Both the position numbers and the translations under genes were made by a program. Under the pieces are notes generated by a model. The model worked only from the letters and a program-made list of their open reading frames with translations. It did no database searches and was not told the origin of the DNA. Shown one piece after another: positions 21,229-31,296 of a DNA stretch of 64,000 bases. The stretch covers positions 1 to 64,000 of the forward strand of contig CAIMFH010000159.1 of assembly GCA_903840265.1 (NCBI GenBank), in the 5' to 3' direction. This stretch comes from an uncultured Schlesneria sp. (GTDB lineage: Bacteria; Planctomycetota; Planctomycetia; Planctomycetales; Planctomycetaceae). The first letter of the stretch is position 1; every line of letters starts with the position of its first letter.

Positions 21229-22398
21229 TCACCTCACTTCAACTTGACCGTACATCAGTTCGCCTGAAGCAATCGTGGCTTCGATCTCAAGACGATCGTG
21301 CTCTGGAGGGATCCGAAAGATCATCAGGTCAGCCAACGAGCCGCGGCGTAGACGCACGACTTCAGATCCCAGTAACTTCGCTGGGTTCTTGCTTGCCATG
21401 TCGATTGCCTCTTTCAGCGAGACACCGGCGAACTCGATCGCCTTCGCCACGCATGTATCGGTTCCCTGGGCTGATCCGGCCAGCAGTTCTCGTTGACCGG
21501 CGACGACAAGTTTGCCGTTCTCCAAAATTTCACTACGTCCCAGTTTGCTCTCGTAGATGCCCGGTGGGCAACCCGCCCATCCCGCGGCATCGCACGTCAT
21601 GATGGTGCGTCGCGTGGACTTCACTTTGATGAACGTACGGACCAATGACGCGGGCAGGTGATGACCATCGACGATCAAGCTTGCGACCAGTCGTGGATCA
21701 GAGAGTTGCTCGAAAATATAGTTGCGATGTCGATGAATCATCGCGTGCGCGCCATTGCCAAGATGCGTGCTGAGCTCCGCGCCGGCTTCGACGGCAGCGC
21801 TCACTTGTTCGGGTGTCGCCGCTGTGTGACCGATCGCGATCACGACACCCGCGGTAACCGCGTGCCGGATAAAATCCAGGGCTCCATCCACTTCGGGCGC
21901 GATCGTGACCAGTTTGATGCGGTTTCCGGAGATCTCCTGCAACTTCTGAAATTCAGCCCAGTCGGCTGCTCGCACGTGTTCTTTGGGATGCGCACCGCGG
22001 GGACCATCTTCGGATGAAATATACGGGCCTTCAAGATGGCAACCACAAACCATGCGGTCCGCTGCCGGATTAGATTCGCAGGCCGCGCGGATCGCGCCGA
22101 AACCCGCGGACAGTCCTTCAAACGAGTTCGTGATCAACGTGGGACAGAGCCGCGTCACGCCATGTCGATAGAATGGCTTCAAGGTTTTCAACACCTCGCT
22201 GCTGGTCAGCTCATCGTTGCTGAACCAGATCCCGCCATAGCCGTTCACCTGCAGATCGAATAGTGCTGGGGCGACAAACGGCCACTCTGCCAGCGAGGAT
22301 GTCGGCCATGCCGGCACCACGGAGCGAATGCGATCCCCCTGGACAGTAATTTGCAGCGGTTCGCCATTTTCGAAACTGCGAGCGTGCAGCGTAAACAT
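21229..22398 (-). CDS. nagA: N-acetylglucosamine-6-phosphate deacetylase
   Basis: This 389-residue amidohydrolase removes the acetyl group from GlcNAc-6-phosphate in amino-sugar catabolism or wall recycling. The N-terminus has FDLQVNGYGG, as in E. coli-type NagA, without the HxH motif. Metal and catalytic positions are E123 (CHLEGPYIS), H191 (IGHTAAT), H212 (STHLGNGAHAM) and D270 (MTCDAAG). It lies 24 bp downstream of the amidase on the same strand and ends the operon. No nagB is in the window. The MTCDAAGWAG segment departs from the usual TDA pattern, so the exact substrate deserves mild caution. Confidence 0.85.
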   Translation of the reverse strand: MFTLHARSFENGEPLQITVQGDRIRSVVPAWPTSSLAEWPFVAPALFDLQVNGYGGIWFSNDELTSSEVLKTLKPFYRHGVTRLCPTLITNSFEGLSAGFGAIRAACESNPAADRMVCGCHLEGPYISSEDGPRGAHPKEHVRAADWAEFQKLQEISGNRIKLVTIAPEVDGALDFIRHAVTAGVVIAIGHTAATPEQVSAAVEAGAELSTHLGNGAHAMIHRHRNYIFEQLSDPRLVASLIVDGHHLPASLVRTFIKVKSTRRTIMTCDAAGWAGCPPGIYESKLGRSEILENGKLVVAGQRELLAGSAQGTDTCVAKAIEFAGVSLKEAIDMASKNPAKLLGSEVVRLRRGSLADLMIFRIPPEHDRLEIEATIASGELMYGQVEVR

Positions 22399-22422
22399 TG
22401 TTTCTGATCCTCTGTGAAGACT

Positions 22423-23844
22423 CTATTCAATCACCGGCGTCCGCTTGTGCCAGTCGGTTCGTTGTTGAAAGGCGACGGCAGCTTCGAGAATCGAGTTCTC
22501 AGACAAAGCGCGACTCGTAAATTCTAATCCTGTCGGCAGGCCCCGCGCTCCGAAGCCGTTTGGAACTGTAATTCCCGGCAATCCAGCCGCATTCGCCGCG
22601 CCGCTGATCTCGGTGCTGACAAAACCGCGCGACCATTCGGTAAACTTTTGAGTGATCGGCCCCGCCTCGGTATTCAGCGTCGGCGTCACGATTGCATCGA
22701 AGTCTTTGATCGCGGTGTCGACTTCTTTCTGGATCCGACCACGAATTCGCAGAGCGTTGATGTAATCTCGCGCGGGAATCAACAGATTTGAGAAGCCACC
22801 CCAGCGATCCTCGGGAGCCGACAGTTCCCACACATCGCCGCTAGTCATGAAATCCCCGAATGCCGCACCCATCTCGCAAGAGATGATCGTCGACGCCACG
22901 ACTGCATAAGGGAGATCCGGAAGTTTGATCTCGTCGATGGTGCCGATCTGCTTGAGGACTTCCAGCGAACTTTCATAGTTCTTGCGGACCTCGGGTTCCA
23001 GTCTATCAAAGTCGACATCCAGCGTGGCGAATCGAAAGCGACGACCATCTGAAGCATTTGGTCTAACCTGCGCAGCGCGATCATACTTCCAAGGCGAAGA
23101 AATGCTGGTTGGATCGAGCGGATCGGGACCGGCGATCGCATTTAAGACCAGCCCACAATCGTCGGCCGTGCGGCACATGGGGCCGAGCTTATCCATCGTC
23201 CAACTCAAGGCCATTGCGCCATAACGGCTGACCCTTCCGTAAGTGGGGCGCAGGCCCGCGATGCCGTTGTAGCCCGACGGGGTCATGATCGAGCCCCATG
23301 TCTCGGAACCGATCGCAAACGGAATCAGCCCCGCACCGACAGCCGATCCAGGGCCAGACGACGATCCTCCCGACCAGCAGGTTTTGTCCCACGCATTCAG
23401 TCCCGGACCGGTGAAGCTGGCATTGGCTTGCTTGTACCCAAAGCCACCTGCGAGTTCGACCATCGACAATTTGGCACAGAGCACCGCCCCAGCCGCTCGC
23501 AGTCGACCGACCACCGTAGCGTCTTCATCGATCAATTGATCTTTCAGCGGGGCCGCTCCCCAAGAGGTGGGAATTCCTTTCGTGGCCAGCAAGTCTTTGA
23601 CCGCGTATGGAATCCCATGCAATAACCCCCGATCCTGACCCCGCTTGAGTTCTTCATCGGCCTGCCTGGCCTGGTCCAAGGCAATGTCGTGAGTCACGCG
23701 AACTACGGCGTTGAACGTTGGCCCGTGTTTCTGTAGGCGATCAAGAAAATACTTCGCCAGTTGCACCGAAGTCACGGTTCCCGAGCGCAGGTCCGCCGCC
23801 AGTTCTCGGATCGATGCGAATGCACGCGAAGTCGTATCAGGCAT
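22423..23844 (-). CDS. Amidase signature family enzyme
   Basis: This 473-residue amidase has the Ser-cisSer-Lys triad: the lysine in YAVKDLLATKG, the Gly/Ser-rich [18 protein letters not shown], and the catalytic serine in GSETWGSIMTPSGYNGIAGLRP. A GatA-like start (IRELAADLRSGTVTSVQLAKYFLDRL) supports the ATG at 23844; the longer frame upstream overlaps the neighbouring gene. The family hydrolyses amides, from indoleacetamide to Glu-tRNA(Gln). The absence of gatB/gatC nearby and the accessory context suggest a catabolic amidase rather than the aminoacyl-tRNA amidotransferase. It lies 16 bp after the Tat-signal protein gene, and nagA follows. The substrate is unknown. Confidence 0.87.
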   Translation of the reverse strand: MPDTTSRAFASIRELAADLRSGTVTSVQLAKYFLDRLQKHGPTFNAVVRVTHDIALDQARQADEELKRGQDRGLLHGIPYAVKDLLATKGIPTSWGAAPLKDQLIDEDATVVGRLRAAGAVLCAKLSMVELAGGFGYKQANASFTGPGLNAWDKTCWSGGSSSGPGSAVGAGLIPFAIGSETWGSIMTPSGYNGIAGLRPTYGRVSRYGAMALSWTMDKLGPMCRTADDCGLVLNAIAGPDPLDPTSISSPWKYDRAAQVRPNASDGRRFRFATLDVDFDRLEPEVRKNYESSLEVLKQIGTIDEIKLPDLPYAVVASTIISCEMGAAFGDFMTSGDVWELSAPEDRWGGFSNLLIPARDYINALRIRGRIQKEVDTAIKDFDAIVTPTLNTEAGPITQKFTEWSRGFVSTEISGAANAAGLPGITVPNGFGARGLPTGLEFTSRALSENSILEAAVAFQQRTDWHKRTPVIE

Positions 23845-23860
23845 GGGAGCGGACTCGCAC

Positions 23861-24214
23861 TTAGCTGTTTGGCGGAGTGGTAGCGCGATAGGCGCTGTAC
23901 ACGAACGCCGGCTCATCGGAGTTGCGCAGCGGGAATTCGGCAAGAGCCCGTCCGCGAGCAACGTCCCCACGAATGTCGCGGAAGATGCCTTGGATCGCCA
24001 CCTCGTCCAGACGCTCGTTGGGATACCGGCGAACCAGGTAGGTCAGCAGCAGCACCTCAGGTGGCGGTGGTGCCTCTGTCGCGACCGGCGCCGGATCCTC
24101 CGGCAACTTTGGAGCAGGTGGTGTACCGGGACCGGCAGCAACGGGAACTGCTCCGATGCTCGCAGAAACCCCCACTCCGATGACAAGTTGCCGAGTGAAA
24201 TCGCGTCGCTGCAT
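23861..24214 (-). CDS. Small Tat-exported protein, function unknown
   Basis: This 117-residue protein starts with a twin-arginine signal, MQRRDFTRQLVIGVGVSAS (RRDFTRQ), ending near VPVAAG. A proline-rich linker (PPAPKLPEDPAPVATEAPPPPE) follows, then a compact domain containing LLTYLVRRYPNERLDEVAIQGIFRDIRGDVARGRALAEFPL. The arrangement resembles small exported subunits that travel folded with a partner enzyme. The next gene is a cytoplasmic-looking amidase, so partnership is only suggested by the 16-bp spacing. I chose the ATG at 24214 because it places RR at residues 3-4. I do not recognise the family. Confidence 0.7.
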   Translation of the reverse strand: MQRRDFTRQLVIGVGVSASIGAVPVAAGPGTPPAPKLPEDPAPVATEAPPPPEVLLLTYLVRRYPNERLDEVAIQGIFRDIRGDVARGRALAEFPLRNSDEPAFVYSAYRATTPPNS

Positions 24215-24490
24215 TCGACAGTTGTCGTCTTCGTCCTGGCGCATCGGAAATACCCCAGCTCGGAATCGCGAAATCGATGACTGCACATGTGAGTGTGGCC
24301 AGTTGAGCTTAGTCGCCCCCTGAATTCAATCGCAGATTGAGATGTCGCGCACTTCGACTGCCATGTCGATCTCTCCGACGCGATTGAGCGCCGTCGGATA
24401 ATCTCGGTGCAGAAATCTAACGGAAAAGTTAGTTGAACATCTGTGGTACGCAAGTTGCCAGCGAATCATGCGTGAATATTACTTTTCCTT

Positions 24491-24496
24491 TATAAT
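24491..24496 (+). promoter_or_regulatory. Candidate -10 element upstream of the DUF1559 gene
   Basis: A perfect TATAAT lies 20 bp before the ATG at 24517, inside an AT-rich stretch that contrasts with its surroundings. No good -35 box is found at 16-18 bp. Confidence 0.35.
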
Positions 24497-24516
24497 TCCG
24501 AATCGGAACGAATCTG

Positions 24517-25509
24517 ATGAAAGTGCGCAACCGCCACCGTGGATTTACTTTAATCGAACTGCTGGTCGTGATCGCGATCATTGCAGTGTTGATCGCGCTG
24601 TTGCTGCCAGCCGTGCAGCAGGCCCGAGAAGCAGCCCGGCGGACACAGTGCAAAAACAATCTCAAGCAGATCGGATTGAGCGTCCACAACTATCTCGACG
24701 TCTTCGGCCAGGTCCCTCCCAGCGCGACGCTGCTATCTGGAGTCGCCAGCAGTTCCTGGTCGGTTCACGGCCGCATTCTGCCGTATCTCGACCAAGGCAA
24801 CTTGTTCAATGTGATCGATCTCTCGAAGGGGTGGAGCGGTCAGATGGCGATCGATGGACTGCGGATTCCGACGTACGTCTGTCCCAGCGATGCGAAGGCG
24901 GGCACAACCCGAGACGACACTAGCCCGAAACTGTGTCCCACGACCTATGGAATGAATTACGGCACCTGGTTCGTCTGGGATCCTGCGACCGGAAAGGGTG
25001 GCGACGGGATGTTCTATCCCAATGCCAGAATCGGATTTAGCGCGATCACAGATGGGTCGAGCAACACGTTGATGGTGTCGGAAGTGAAGGCGTGGAGCCC
25101 CTATCACCGCAACGTTCCTCCGGCGTCACCGGCAATTCCCGGCACTTCTTCACTGGTTGCAGCGAATATGACTGCCTCGGGTGGAAACGCCAAAAACACG
25201 GAGCATACCGAATGGGCCAACGGCCAAGTCCATCATTCGGGATTCACTTCCACGCTCAACCCCAATGCCAAAGTCTCGTGTACTGTGAGTGGCACCACTT
25301 ACGACCAGTGCGACTACAACAGTTGGCAAGAAGGAACCCTTCCCGCCACCCCCAGCTACGCGGCGATCACGTCACGAAGCTACCACACCGGTTGCGTGAA
25401 CTCGGCGTTAATGGACGGCACCGTGCGCACGTTTAGCGAAAATATTGATCTGAATGTCTGGCGAGCCCTCAGCACGCGTGCGGGAGGCGAAGTCGTGGGT
25501 GAATTCTGA
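24517..25509 (+). CDS. DUF1559 pilin-like protein with prepilin signal
   Basis: This 330-residue protein begins with a class III/IV-type prepilin leader: basic MKVRNRHRG, a predicted cut after G9, then [20 protein letters not shown]. The DUF1559 hallmark [28 protein letters not shown] follows. The C-terminal part has the usual [16 protein letters not shown] motif and ends with [24 protein letters not shown]. These proteins occur in dozens to hundreds of copies in planctomycetes and are thought to be surface pseudopilins; their role is unresolved. A prepilin peptidase is present in the window at 38743, but nothing shows that it processes this protein. Confidence 0.93.
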   Translation: MKVRNRHRGFTLIELLVVIAIIAVLIALLLPAVQQAREAARRTQCKNNLKQIGLSVHNYLDVFGQVPPSATLLSGVASSSWSVHGRILPYLDQGNLFNVIDLSKGWSGQMAIDGLRIPTYVCPSDAKAGTTRDDTSPKLCPTTYGMNYGTWFVWDPATGKGGDGMFYPNARIGFSAITDGSSNTLMVSEVKAWSPYHRNVPPASPAIPGTSSLVAANMTASGGNAKNTEHTEWANGQVHHSGFTSTLNPNAKVSCTVSGTTYDQCDYNSWQEGTLPATPSYAAITSRSYHTGCVNSALMDGTVRTFSENIDLNVWRALSTRAGGEVVGEF

Positions 25510-25660
25510 TCGACCCGTCGATACAACTGTCATCTGCAGTCGGCCTTTAAGATTTCTCCGCGCGAGTTGATCGGACCTCGCGCCAGCGGTTGCGACGACT
25601 GAGAGAAGTAGCTAAGCTTCGTCCTTGCAGGCTGCTTGCCATTTGGCAAAGCAGTCACTC

Positions 25661-25734
<74 letters not shown>

Positions 25735-26410
25735 TTTTCTTAAATGCGAAGCCAGTAAAGCTTTCAGCTTCCTGAGCTTCGCGTCTTTCATGGGTGTGGG
25801 TTACTCGGTTCCCCCACTAATGAGAATTCTCTGTAGTCGGGCTGTTTTGTATACACGTCCGCTGCCGCGGGTTGTGCAGAACCCATGGCACCGTAGAACT
25901 TCTCTCTCGTCCAGACGGCTCCAATTTCCGTCGATGCGTGGCTGCAGGTAGCCGCAGTATTTCCTCGAGCGCCAAGGCAGTCGAGCTGGCGCTTGACCGC
26001 ACGATTGCGGACTCGCAACTCAACTTTAACGATCCTTCTCGGGACCCTTGAGGAGCGCCCCCCCCGCACAGTTCGGGGATGCGATTGATCCAATCATGGT
26101 CGTGGCAATGGCGTACGAATGACATCAGGATCCAAGTATGCTGTTGACGATCTTGGGAGATCTCTTTTCTTATCGGGTCATCACCCGCTAGCGAGCGATC
26201 CTTCCTGTAGCAGATGGCATTCGCATATGTTCAGCAAAGTGAACACCGTCTTGCTGTCCGCCCGGCGCGGCCTGCCAACCGAACGGCGAATCCGCTCGTC
26301 AAAGCATTGATCATTACTAGGAAACAAGGCAGGATTGAGGGTTCAATTAAATCGGCGGTTCCAATCTGAAGTCAGCATAACATGTCGGTTCGCAGCGGGA
26401 TGTTTCGCCA
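25735..26410. other. Long intergenic region, possible gene relic
   Basis: This 676-bp stretch separates tRNA-Arg from the accessory block. An imperfect stem, GCGAAGC (25746-25752) with GCTTCGC (25776-25782), lies just after the tRNA and may terminate it. The minus strand from 26125 to 25788 has two overlapping open frames of about 100 codons with broken, low-complexity translations. This could be a decayed gene, but I cannot name it. No intact gene is supported. Confidence 0.35.
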
Positions 26411-26971
26411 ATGATCATTGCAAGATGTCCGGTATGCTCGCACGAGATCAAAGCCCCGGAGTCGTTCGTTGGCAAAAAGGTGCGATGCAAATCCGAAGAG
26501 TGCGGTGAGGTATTCATTGTCACCGGAGCACCGGCTTCGCTTGAAGCCTTGCCGCAACCGCCCGTCGAGTTGACGATTCCTGAAGCACCGGCGTTTATGA
26601 CGCATGGCTTTGCCGCAGAAACGGGAGAAAATGAAGCAGAACCGACAATTCCAGCTGCCGCGGATGTTCGTTACCCCAACCTGCAGAAATATCTTCACTG
26701 GGGCAGGATCGTCGCGATGACTCAACTGGGTGTGGCCGTGACCATCTCATGCACGATACTGCTGCTCTCGTTCATTTATCCCTTTTCCCAGAAATACAGC
26801 TTCCAAGGAGGCATGTTTGTAATCCTGATAGGAGCAGCAGTCAGCGCTCTGACCGGACTTGCAGGCTACCTTATATTTGTATTCTCTATGGCCGGAATTG
26901 AATTTGTACATGTGATACTCGATATTGAATCAAACACGCGTACCCCTCAATACCACAACCCGGAAGGATGA
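26411..26971 (+). CDS. Zinc-ribbon membrane protein, first gene of the GTPase/protease block
   Basis: This 186-residue protein begins ARCPVCSHEIKAPESFVGKKVRCKSEECGEVF. That is a zinc ribbon with one CxxC pair and a second C-x4-C pair, like the MJ0042-type finger common in planctomycete membrane proteins. After an acidic linker it has two membrane segments (about residues 105-130 and 138-165). The zinc ribbon is therefore probably cytoplasmic. It lies 235 bp before the GTPase gene on the same strand, so it may belong to the block or be an independent neighbour. Function unknown. Confidence 0.7.
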   Translation: MIIARCPVCSHEIKAPESFVGKKVRCKSEECGEVFIVTGAPASLEALPQPPVELTIPEAPAFMTHGFAAETGENEAEPTIPAAADVRYPNLQKYLHWGRIVAMTQLGVAVTISCTILLLSFIYPFSQKYSFQGGMFVILIGAAVSALTGLAGYLIFVFSMAGIEFVHVILDIESNTRTPQYHNPEG

Positions 26972-27205
26972 TGCGATATCGCTCCCGTTCGATCGACGGA
27001 CATGGCCGATGCACTCCCTGCCTGTGGCGTTCACTGTCGAATGCAGTATCGGATCGGAACCCCGTGGTTGGCGTCCGAGTCGAACTGTGATGGAATTGGC
27101 AGGGCTCACCCCTTAGGGTGTGGCGAAGGCAGATCAGGTTTAAGTGGCGAAGGGAATTCCGCCGGGGGAAACTCGGACAAATGCGAATAACTCGATCGGA
27201 TTCTC

Positions 27206-28510
27206 ATGATTTCTTCTTCGTCAAAATCTCCGGCACTCCTTTCTCGCGTCACTTGTCCGCAGTGTTTCAGCAAGTTTTTGCCTGAAGATATTCTGTGGAT
27301 CAGCGAGCATCAGGATTTGTCGATTTTGGATAACCGTGTCCCACAAGGACAACTGCGGTTTCTGCCGAGCCGATTCACCCCTCAGGCCGAGGCATTGGAC
27401 CCTCGCGGCATGCGGTGCCATCGGCTGGCGTGTCCGACGTGCCACCTCGAGATTCCCCGGCCACTGCTGGAAATGGAGCCCTACTTCCTTTCCGTGCTGG
27501 GTAGCCCTGGCAGCGGCAAAAGCTATTTCCTCGCTGCAATGACTCGGCAGCTGAGACGGCTCTTGCCCATCAAGTTTGCGACCGCATTTGCTGATGCCGA
27601 TGCGACGATCAACCTGCGGCTGAAGAAATTCGAATCCGATCTGTTCGCCAACCGCAACCCGGATCAGCTTCAGGAACTGCGTGAGCTAATCGGCAAGACG
27701 CAACTGGAAGGCGACGGATACTCGGCAGTGAACTTTGGTACGCAATCGGTCAGCTACGCGTTACCGTTCGTCTTCAATCTTCGCTTAGACGACCAACATC
27801 CGAACGTGGCGCGTCGCGGAGTCGGACGCACCATTTGTTTGTTTGACAACGCGGGTGAGCACTTTCTACCCGGGATGGATTCTTCCAAAGCCCCCGTCAC
27901 TAGGCATTTGGCCGAATCCAGGATGCTGTTCTATGTCTTTGATCCACTGCAGGACAGCCGCTTCCGTAGGTTAGACAAGTCCCTTGAGTCTGGCACAGTC
28001 GATAAATCGCATCTAGGTTCGCAGGAAGGAGTCTTTGGCGAGGCCGCGACTCGAATTCGACGATACGCCGGTCTCTCGACAACTCAAAAGTATCCCAAAC
28101 CCGTGGCGGTCGTCGTGACCAAATGCGACCGGTGGATGCACCTTATTTACAGTTCGATTCAGGATCGAAGTCCGATCGTGCCGTGGACGATGACAGATTC
28201 CGATGGCGTCGCTCATCAAACTCACGCCGTGGATGTCGGTCTGGTTGATTACATCTCCGACGGAATCCGCGAGCTGTTGATTTCTACTTGTGCGGAAGTG
28301 GTGGGGGCTGTTGAGAGTTTCTCCGATTCCGTCCGCTACATCCCTGTCAGCGCCACCGGTTGGAACACGGACGTCGACTCCCTGACTGGCCAGGCGGTCA
28401 TGCGCCCTGGAGAAGCAGAACCCTTCTGGGCAGAAATTCCGTTCCTGTACGCGTTGGCCAGCAGTTCACTGGGGCTCGTCCCGAAGATCCGAAACGTTTA
28501 TGAGGAATAA
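27206..28510 (+). CDS. Zinc-ribbon P-loop GTPase, double-GTPase (DO-GTPase2)-like
   Basis: This 434-residue protein has an N-terminal zinc ribbon built from TCPQCFSKFLP and ACPTCHLEIP. A TRAFAC-like GTPase core follows: Walker A G99-S-P-G-S-G-K-S106, a switch-II-like D214-N-A-G217 in CLFDNAGEHF, and a G4-type motif T305-K-C-D308 at the end of a hydrophobic strand (PVAVVVTKCD). TKxD in place of NKxD is a known variant. The zinc ribbon fused to such a core resembles the double-GTPase proteins described with GAP1 components in bacterial conflict systems, and the next gene encodes a GAP1-N2-like protein. The core is cytoplasmic with no membrane segment. The GTPase call is firm; the system assignment is inference from family memory and context. 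Confidence 0.75.
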   Translation: MISSSSKSPALLSRVTCPQCFSKFLPEDILWISEHQDLSILDNRVPQGQLRFLPSRFTPQAEALDPRGMRCHRLACPTCHLEIPRPLLEMEPYFLSVLGSPGSGKSYFLAAMTRQLRRLLPIKFATAFADADATINLRLKKFESDLFANRNPDQLQELRELIGKTQLEGDGYSAVNFGTQSVSYALPFVFNLRLDDQHPNVARRGVGRTICLFDNAGEHFLPGMDSSKAPVTRHLAESRMLFYVFDPLQDSRFRRLDKSLESGTVDKSHLGSQEGVFGEAATRIRRYAGLSTTQKYPKPVAVVVTKCDRWMHLIYSSIQDRSPIVPWTMTDSDGVAHQTHAVDVGLVDYISDGIRELLISTCAEVVGAVESFSDSVRYIPVSATGWNTDVDSLTGQAVMRPGEAEPFWAEIPFLYALASSSLGLVPKIRNVYEE

Positions 28511-28644
28511 CAGCAGCTTCATCGCTCAAAGATGGCAGGACATCAAAGATCTTTCGATCGTTTTCGACTGGCGACGACATCACAGTCAACGCAATATACC
28601 TGGCACAATGCTCAGCAACGGTGCATGACCGTTAGGGATGCAAG

Positions 28645-31281
28645 ATGAGTTTCGAAATCCTCTACACTTCCGCTCCCTCGGGATTGCGTACTGGTAGCAG
28701 CGGATACTGCACCGTTCTGAGCAGCCGTGGAGTTCCGGCATCGACTGTGGAGTTGTTGGAATCGTTGAGCGGTTATCGGCATCTGTTTCCGCTTGGACAT
28801 CCGCAAGCGCAGCTGAACCCGGTAAATTTCGGCCACTATGTCTTGCGAATCAGCGGTCGCCGGGAACATGTGTTGTCGCGCGTCTCTGACTTCAAATTGG
28901 ACTACACGGGTCGGTCAAACAAATTGGCACACCACGTCGTGGTGGATGAGATCGCGGCCGTTCCCGCTGGCCCCGCCTGGCTGTTGAAGCGTCCCGGCTG
29001 GATCCGCGACAACTGGAACGGGGACGTTGGGCTCTCTGACGGCAATCGGATTCCCGCGCCCGAGGTCCGCGCGGCGGCTCCCTGCTCTGCCTGGGCGCGT
29101 GTCATTGGTGATGCCGGATGGGCAGGCGTCCTGGCAGAATCGTTCCTGGCAGATCCGAATCGAAAGGTCTTTCTGATCTATCAGCCTGGAACTGACGTGC
29201 TGGCCCTGTTCGATGAAGCCATCGCATTGTTACCCGAATCCAAGCGATGGGACGTGACCTTTGCGACGTTTGGAGCGGCCCTGCCAGCGACAGTCGATTG
29301 CTTGTGGAATGGAGTTGTGGCGGGCTCTGCAGAAGTCGATCAAAGCCGCAAATTCATCAACGCGCTGCGGATTGATTTGACGGCAAAGAATGCGATAGCA
29401 CAAGGCGGGACATTGGTGACTGCCGCCCGCACGGGAATCACATCGGCTCCGCCGTTGTCAGTGAGTCGAATGGCGTCGACTCCGAAATTGCCGAAGAACA
29501 CAGTCGATCGGGAAACGTTAGAGGATCTCCCGGAATCCACACTCACTCTGAACAGGCCGGCCGGTCCGCGCGATCGAAAGATCCCACCGTCGCTGCCGTC
29601 CGCCCGCGCCAGATCCGCCACTCAGACCGATGCCGGCCTGATGCGGTACATCACGGGCGCCATTATTGGTGGTGCTGTCATCGCGATCATCGTGTCAGTC
29701 GTTCTCATGTCTCCGAAACCCGAACCGGCTGACACGAATCACCGCTTGGCCGATCTAAACTCTGCGGAAAATCGAACACCAATCACCGGTGTTCAAGGAA
29801 TCTCACCCCCCGCATCCGTGCCAGGAACTGGGGATGCTTCCCGTCAAACGCCAACAATGCCGACGACACCCGATACTGCGAATGATGATCCCGACAAGGC
29901 GGCGACACCGCCAGCAACCGTTCAGTTTTCTGGCGATCCGCCTGCGAATATTCCGCCACCCGACCCTCAAGCTGCGGGACATGAAAAGAAGCCCGAAGTT
30001 GCGAAAGTCGTCAAGACCAAGGTCTCCAATAAGCCATTGGCCATCTGCACGAAGAAACGCGTCAAAATCGAGAATGGAGATCACTGGCGGACGAGTTTTA
30101 TATTCCCGGCCAAATTGAAGAGCGAGGCGAAGGGCATTCGCTTTCTGGCACCCGTCGACGCAAATAACAAGGTTGTTGCCGGCTTTGCCAGCGCCACTGC
30201 CAAAGTTGAAGCAGAACCCCTGAACGAGAATTCGGTGGTTCTGGAGATCAAGAAAGAAGGAAAACAGTGGGACAACAATCATGCCTTCAAGGTGTCGATC
30301 CCAACCGCGAGGGATTCGGCCGACAACCGCGAATCGATTGACCTTCAATCAGAGTCCGAAGTCGTCATGACGGGTCCGAAGCTCGACAAGGTGCTTGCAT
30401 TCGCATTTTCTGGTTGTGTTGTGGAGGGTGAACGCCCCAATCTGGTGCTGTTCCACGCGCCCCCGCTCCAATGGCCAGGCCCGCTGGCATTGCATAAAGC
30501 GGGAAAAGTCACTCAGTCAGAGGGGAAAGCAGAATTGTACGAAACTCCCCTGCTTGGCAGTCCAGACGGCAACGGGGACAAAGATGTGCGGGACAACGCC
30601 GATCACCTGAAGAATGATCTTTTGAAGTTCGTCCTGGAATGTCCCAATCTGTTGGCTATTCACGATCTTGTCGTCACGATCCCCAACGACGGAGAAATTT
30701 TGTGGGGAGGTACGCGAAATGAAAGAGGTGAACCCTTAATCATTCTTCCCGAGGAAAAGTTGGGGAGCATGATCACCTTGACCTTCTCGGTGACCGCGAA
30801 ACCCGAATCAAAGTCGGATGGTTCTCCCAAGCTCCGTGTGACGATCTCGCCGACCAGAGAAGACCTCAAAAACTCGGTCACCAAGTCCATAGAAATGTGT
30901 CACAAAGAATGGGGAACTTTATTCAGTGTGACCAACGCTCCTGACAAGAGGCTGGCGAATTCCAAGACCGAAGAATCGCTGGATGAACTTGATCGCGGGG
31001 TGTCGCCGAAATCAGACGAATCGCAGTCGCCAGTGCAGATGAAAGCCAAGCACCTGATTGAAGAGAAAAGAAAACTGGTGCGACAGTCCAGGCAAATTGA
31101 AGACTTCTACGAACAGGGACTGGCGAAGATGAAGATCGCCTCTGCCAGAGTTGGTCATTCGCTCATGGAGCTGGAGCATCCTGAACATCGTCGATTCCAA
31201 GTGGATCTGGTTGTGATCGGGACAGCTTCGACGGAAATTGATTACCTCGGCTGGAACGCTGCTGGGAAAACAAAGAAATAA
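28645..31281 (+). CDS. GAP1-N2-like membrane protein with large outer domain
   Basis: This protein has 878 residues. The first 150 carry a pattern I associate with the GTPase-associated protein 1 N2 domain: ILYTSAPSGLRTGSSGYCTV, LSGYRHLFPLGHPQ, then LDYTGRSNKLAHHVVVD. A further alpha/beta region to about residue 260 (FDEAIALLPESKRWDVTFATFGAALP) also fits GAP1. A polar linker leads to one membrane segment (about residues 335-355, TGAIIGGAVIAIIVSVVLM). A Pro/Thr-rich stalk and about 450 residues of beta-rich and helical sequence follow. The N-terminal domain should be cytoplasmic next to the GTPase. It begins 134 bp after the GTPase gene and ends 15 bp before the next gene, so an operon is likely. 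Confidence 0.72.
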   Translation: MSFEILYTSAPSGLRTGSSGYCTVLSSRGVPASTVELLESLSGYRHLFPLGHPQAQLNPVNFGHYVLRISGRREHVLSRVSDFKLDYTGRSNKLAHHVVVDEIAAVPAGPAWLLKRPGWIRDNWNGDVGLSDGNRIPAPEVRAAAPCSAWARVIGDAGWAGVLAESFLADPNRKVFLIYQPGTDVLALFDEAIALLPESKRWDVTFATFGAALPATVDCLWNGVVAGSAEVDQSRKFINALRIDLTAKNAIAQGGTLVTAARTGITSAPPLSVSRMASTPKLPKNTVDRETLEDLPESTLTLNRPAGPRDRKIPPSLPSARARSATQTDAGLMRYITGAIIGGAVIAIIVSVVLMSPKPEPADTNHRLADLNSAENRTPITGVQGISPPASVPGTGDASRQTPTMPTTPDTANDDPDKAATPPATVQFSGDPPANIPPPDPQAAGHEKKPEVAKVVKTKVSNKPLAICTKKRVKIENGDHWRTSFIFPAKLKSEAKGIRFLAPVDANNKVVAGFASATAKVEAEPLNENSVVLEIKKEGKQWDNNHAFKVSIPTARDSADNRESIDLQSESEVVMTGPKLDKVLAFAFSGCVVEGERPNLVLFHAPPLQWPGPLALHKAGKVTQSEGKAELYETPLLGSPDGNGDKDVRDNADHLKNDLLKFVLECPNLLAIHDLVVTIPNDGEILWGGTRNERGEPLIILPEEKLGSMITLTFSVTAKPESKSDGSPKLRVTISPTREDLKNSVTKSIEMCHKEWGTLFSVTNAPDKRLANSKTEESLDELDRGVSPKSDESQSPVQMKAKHLIEEKRKLVRQSRQIEDFYEQGLAKMKIASARVGHSLMELEHPEHRRFQVDLVVIGTASTEIDYLGWNAAGKTKK

Positions 31282-31296
31282 TCAGGGCCATTCTCC

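Noticed and set aside
25788-26125. Minus-strand frames of about 100 codons after tRNA-Arg
   Set aside because: Two overlapping frames give low-complexity translations without motifs; at most a gene relic, so not listed as a CDS.
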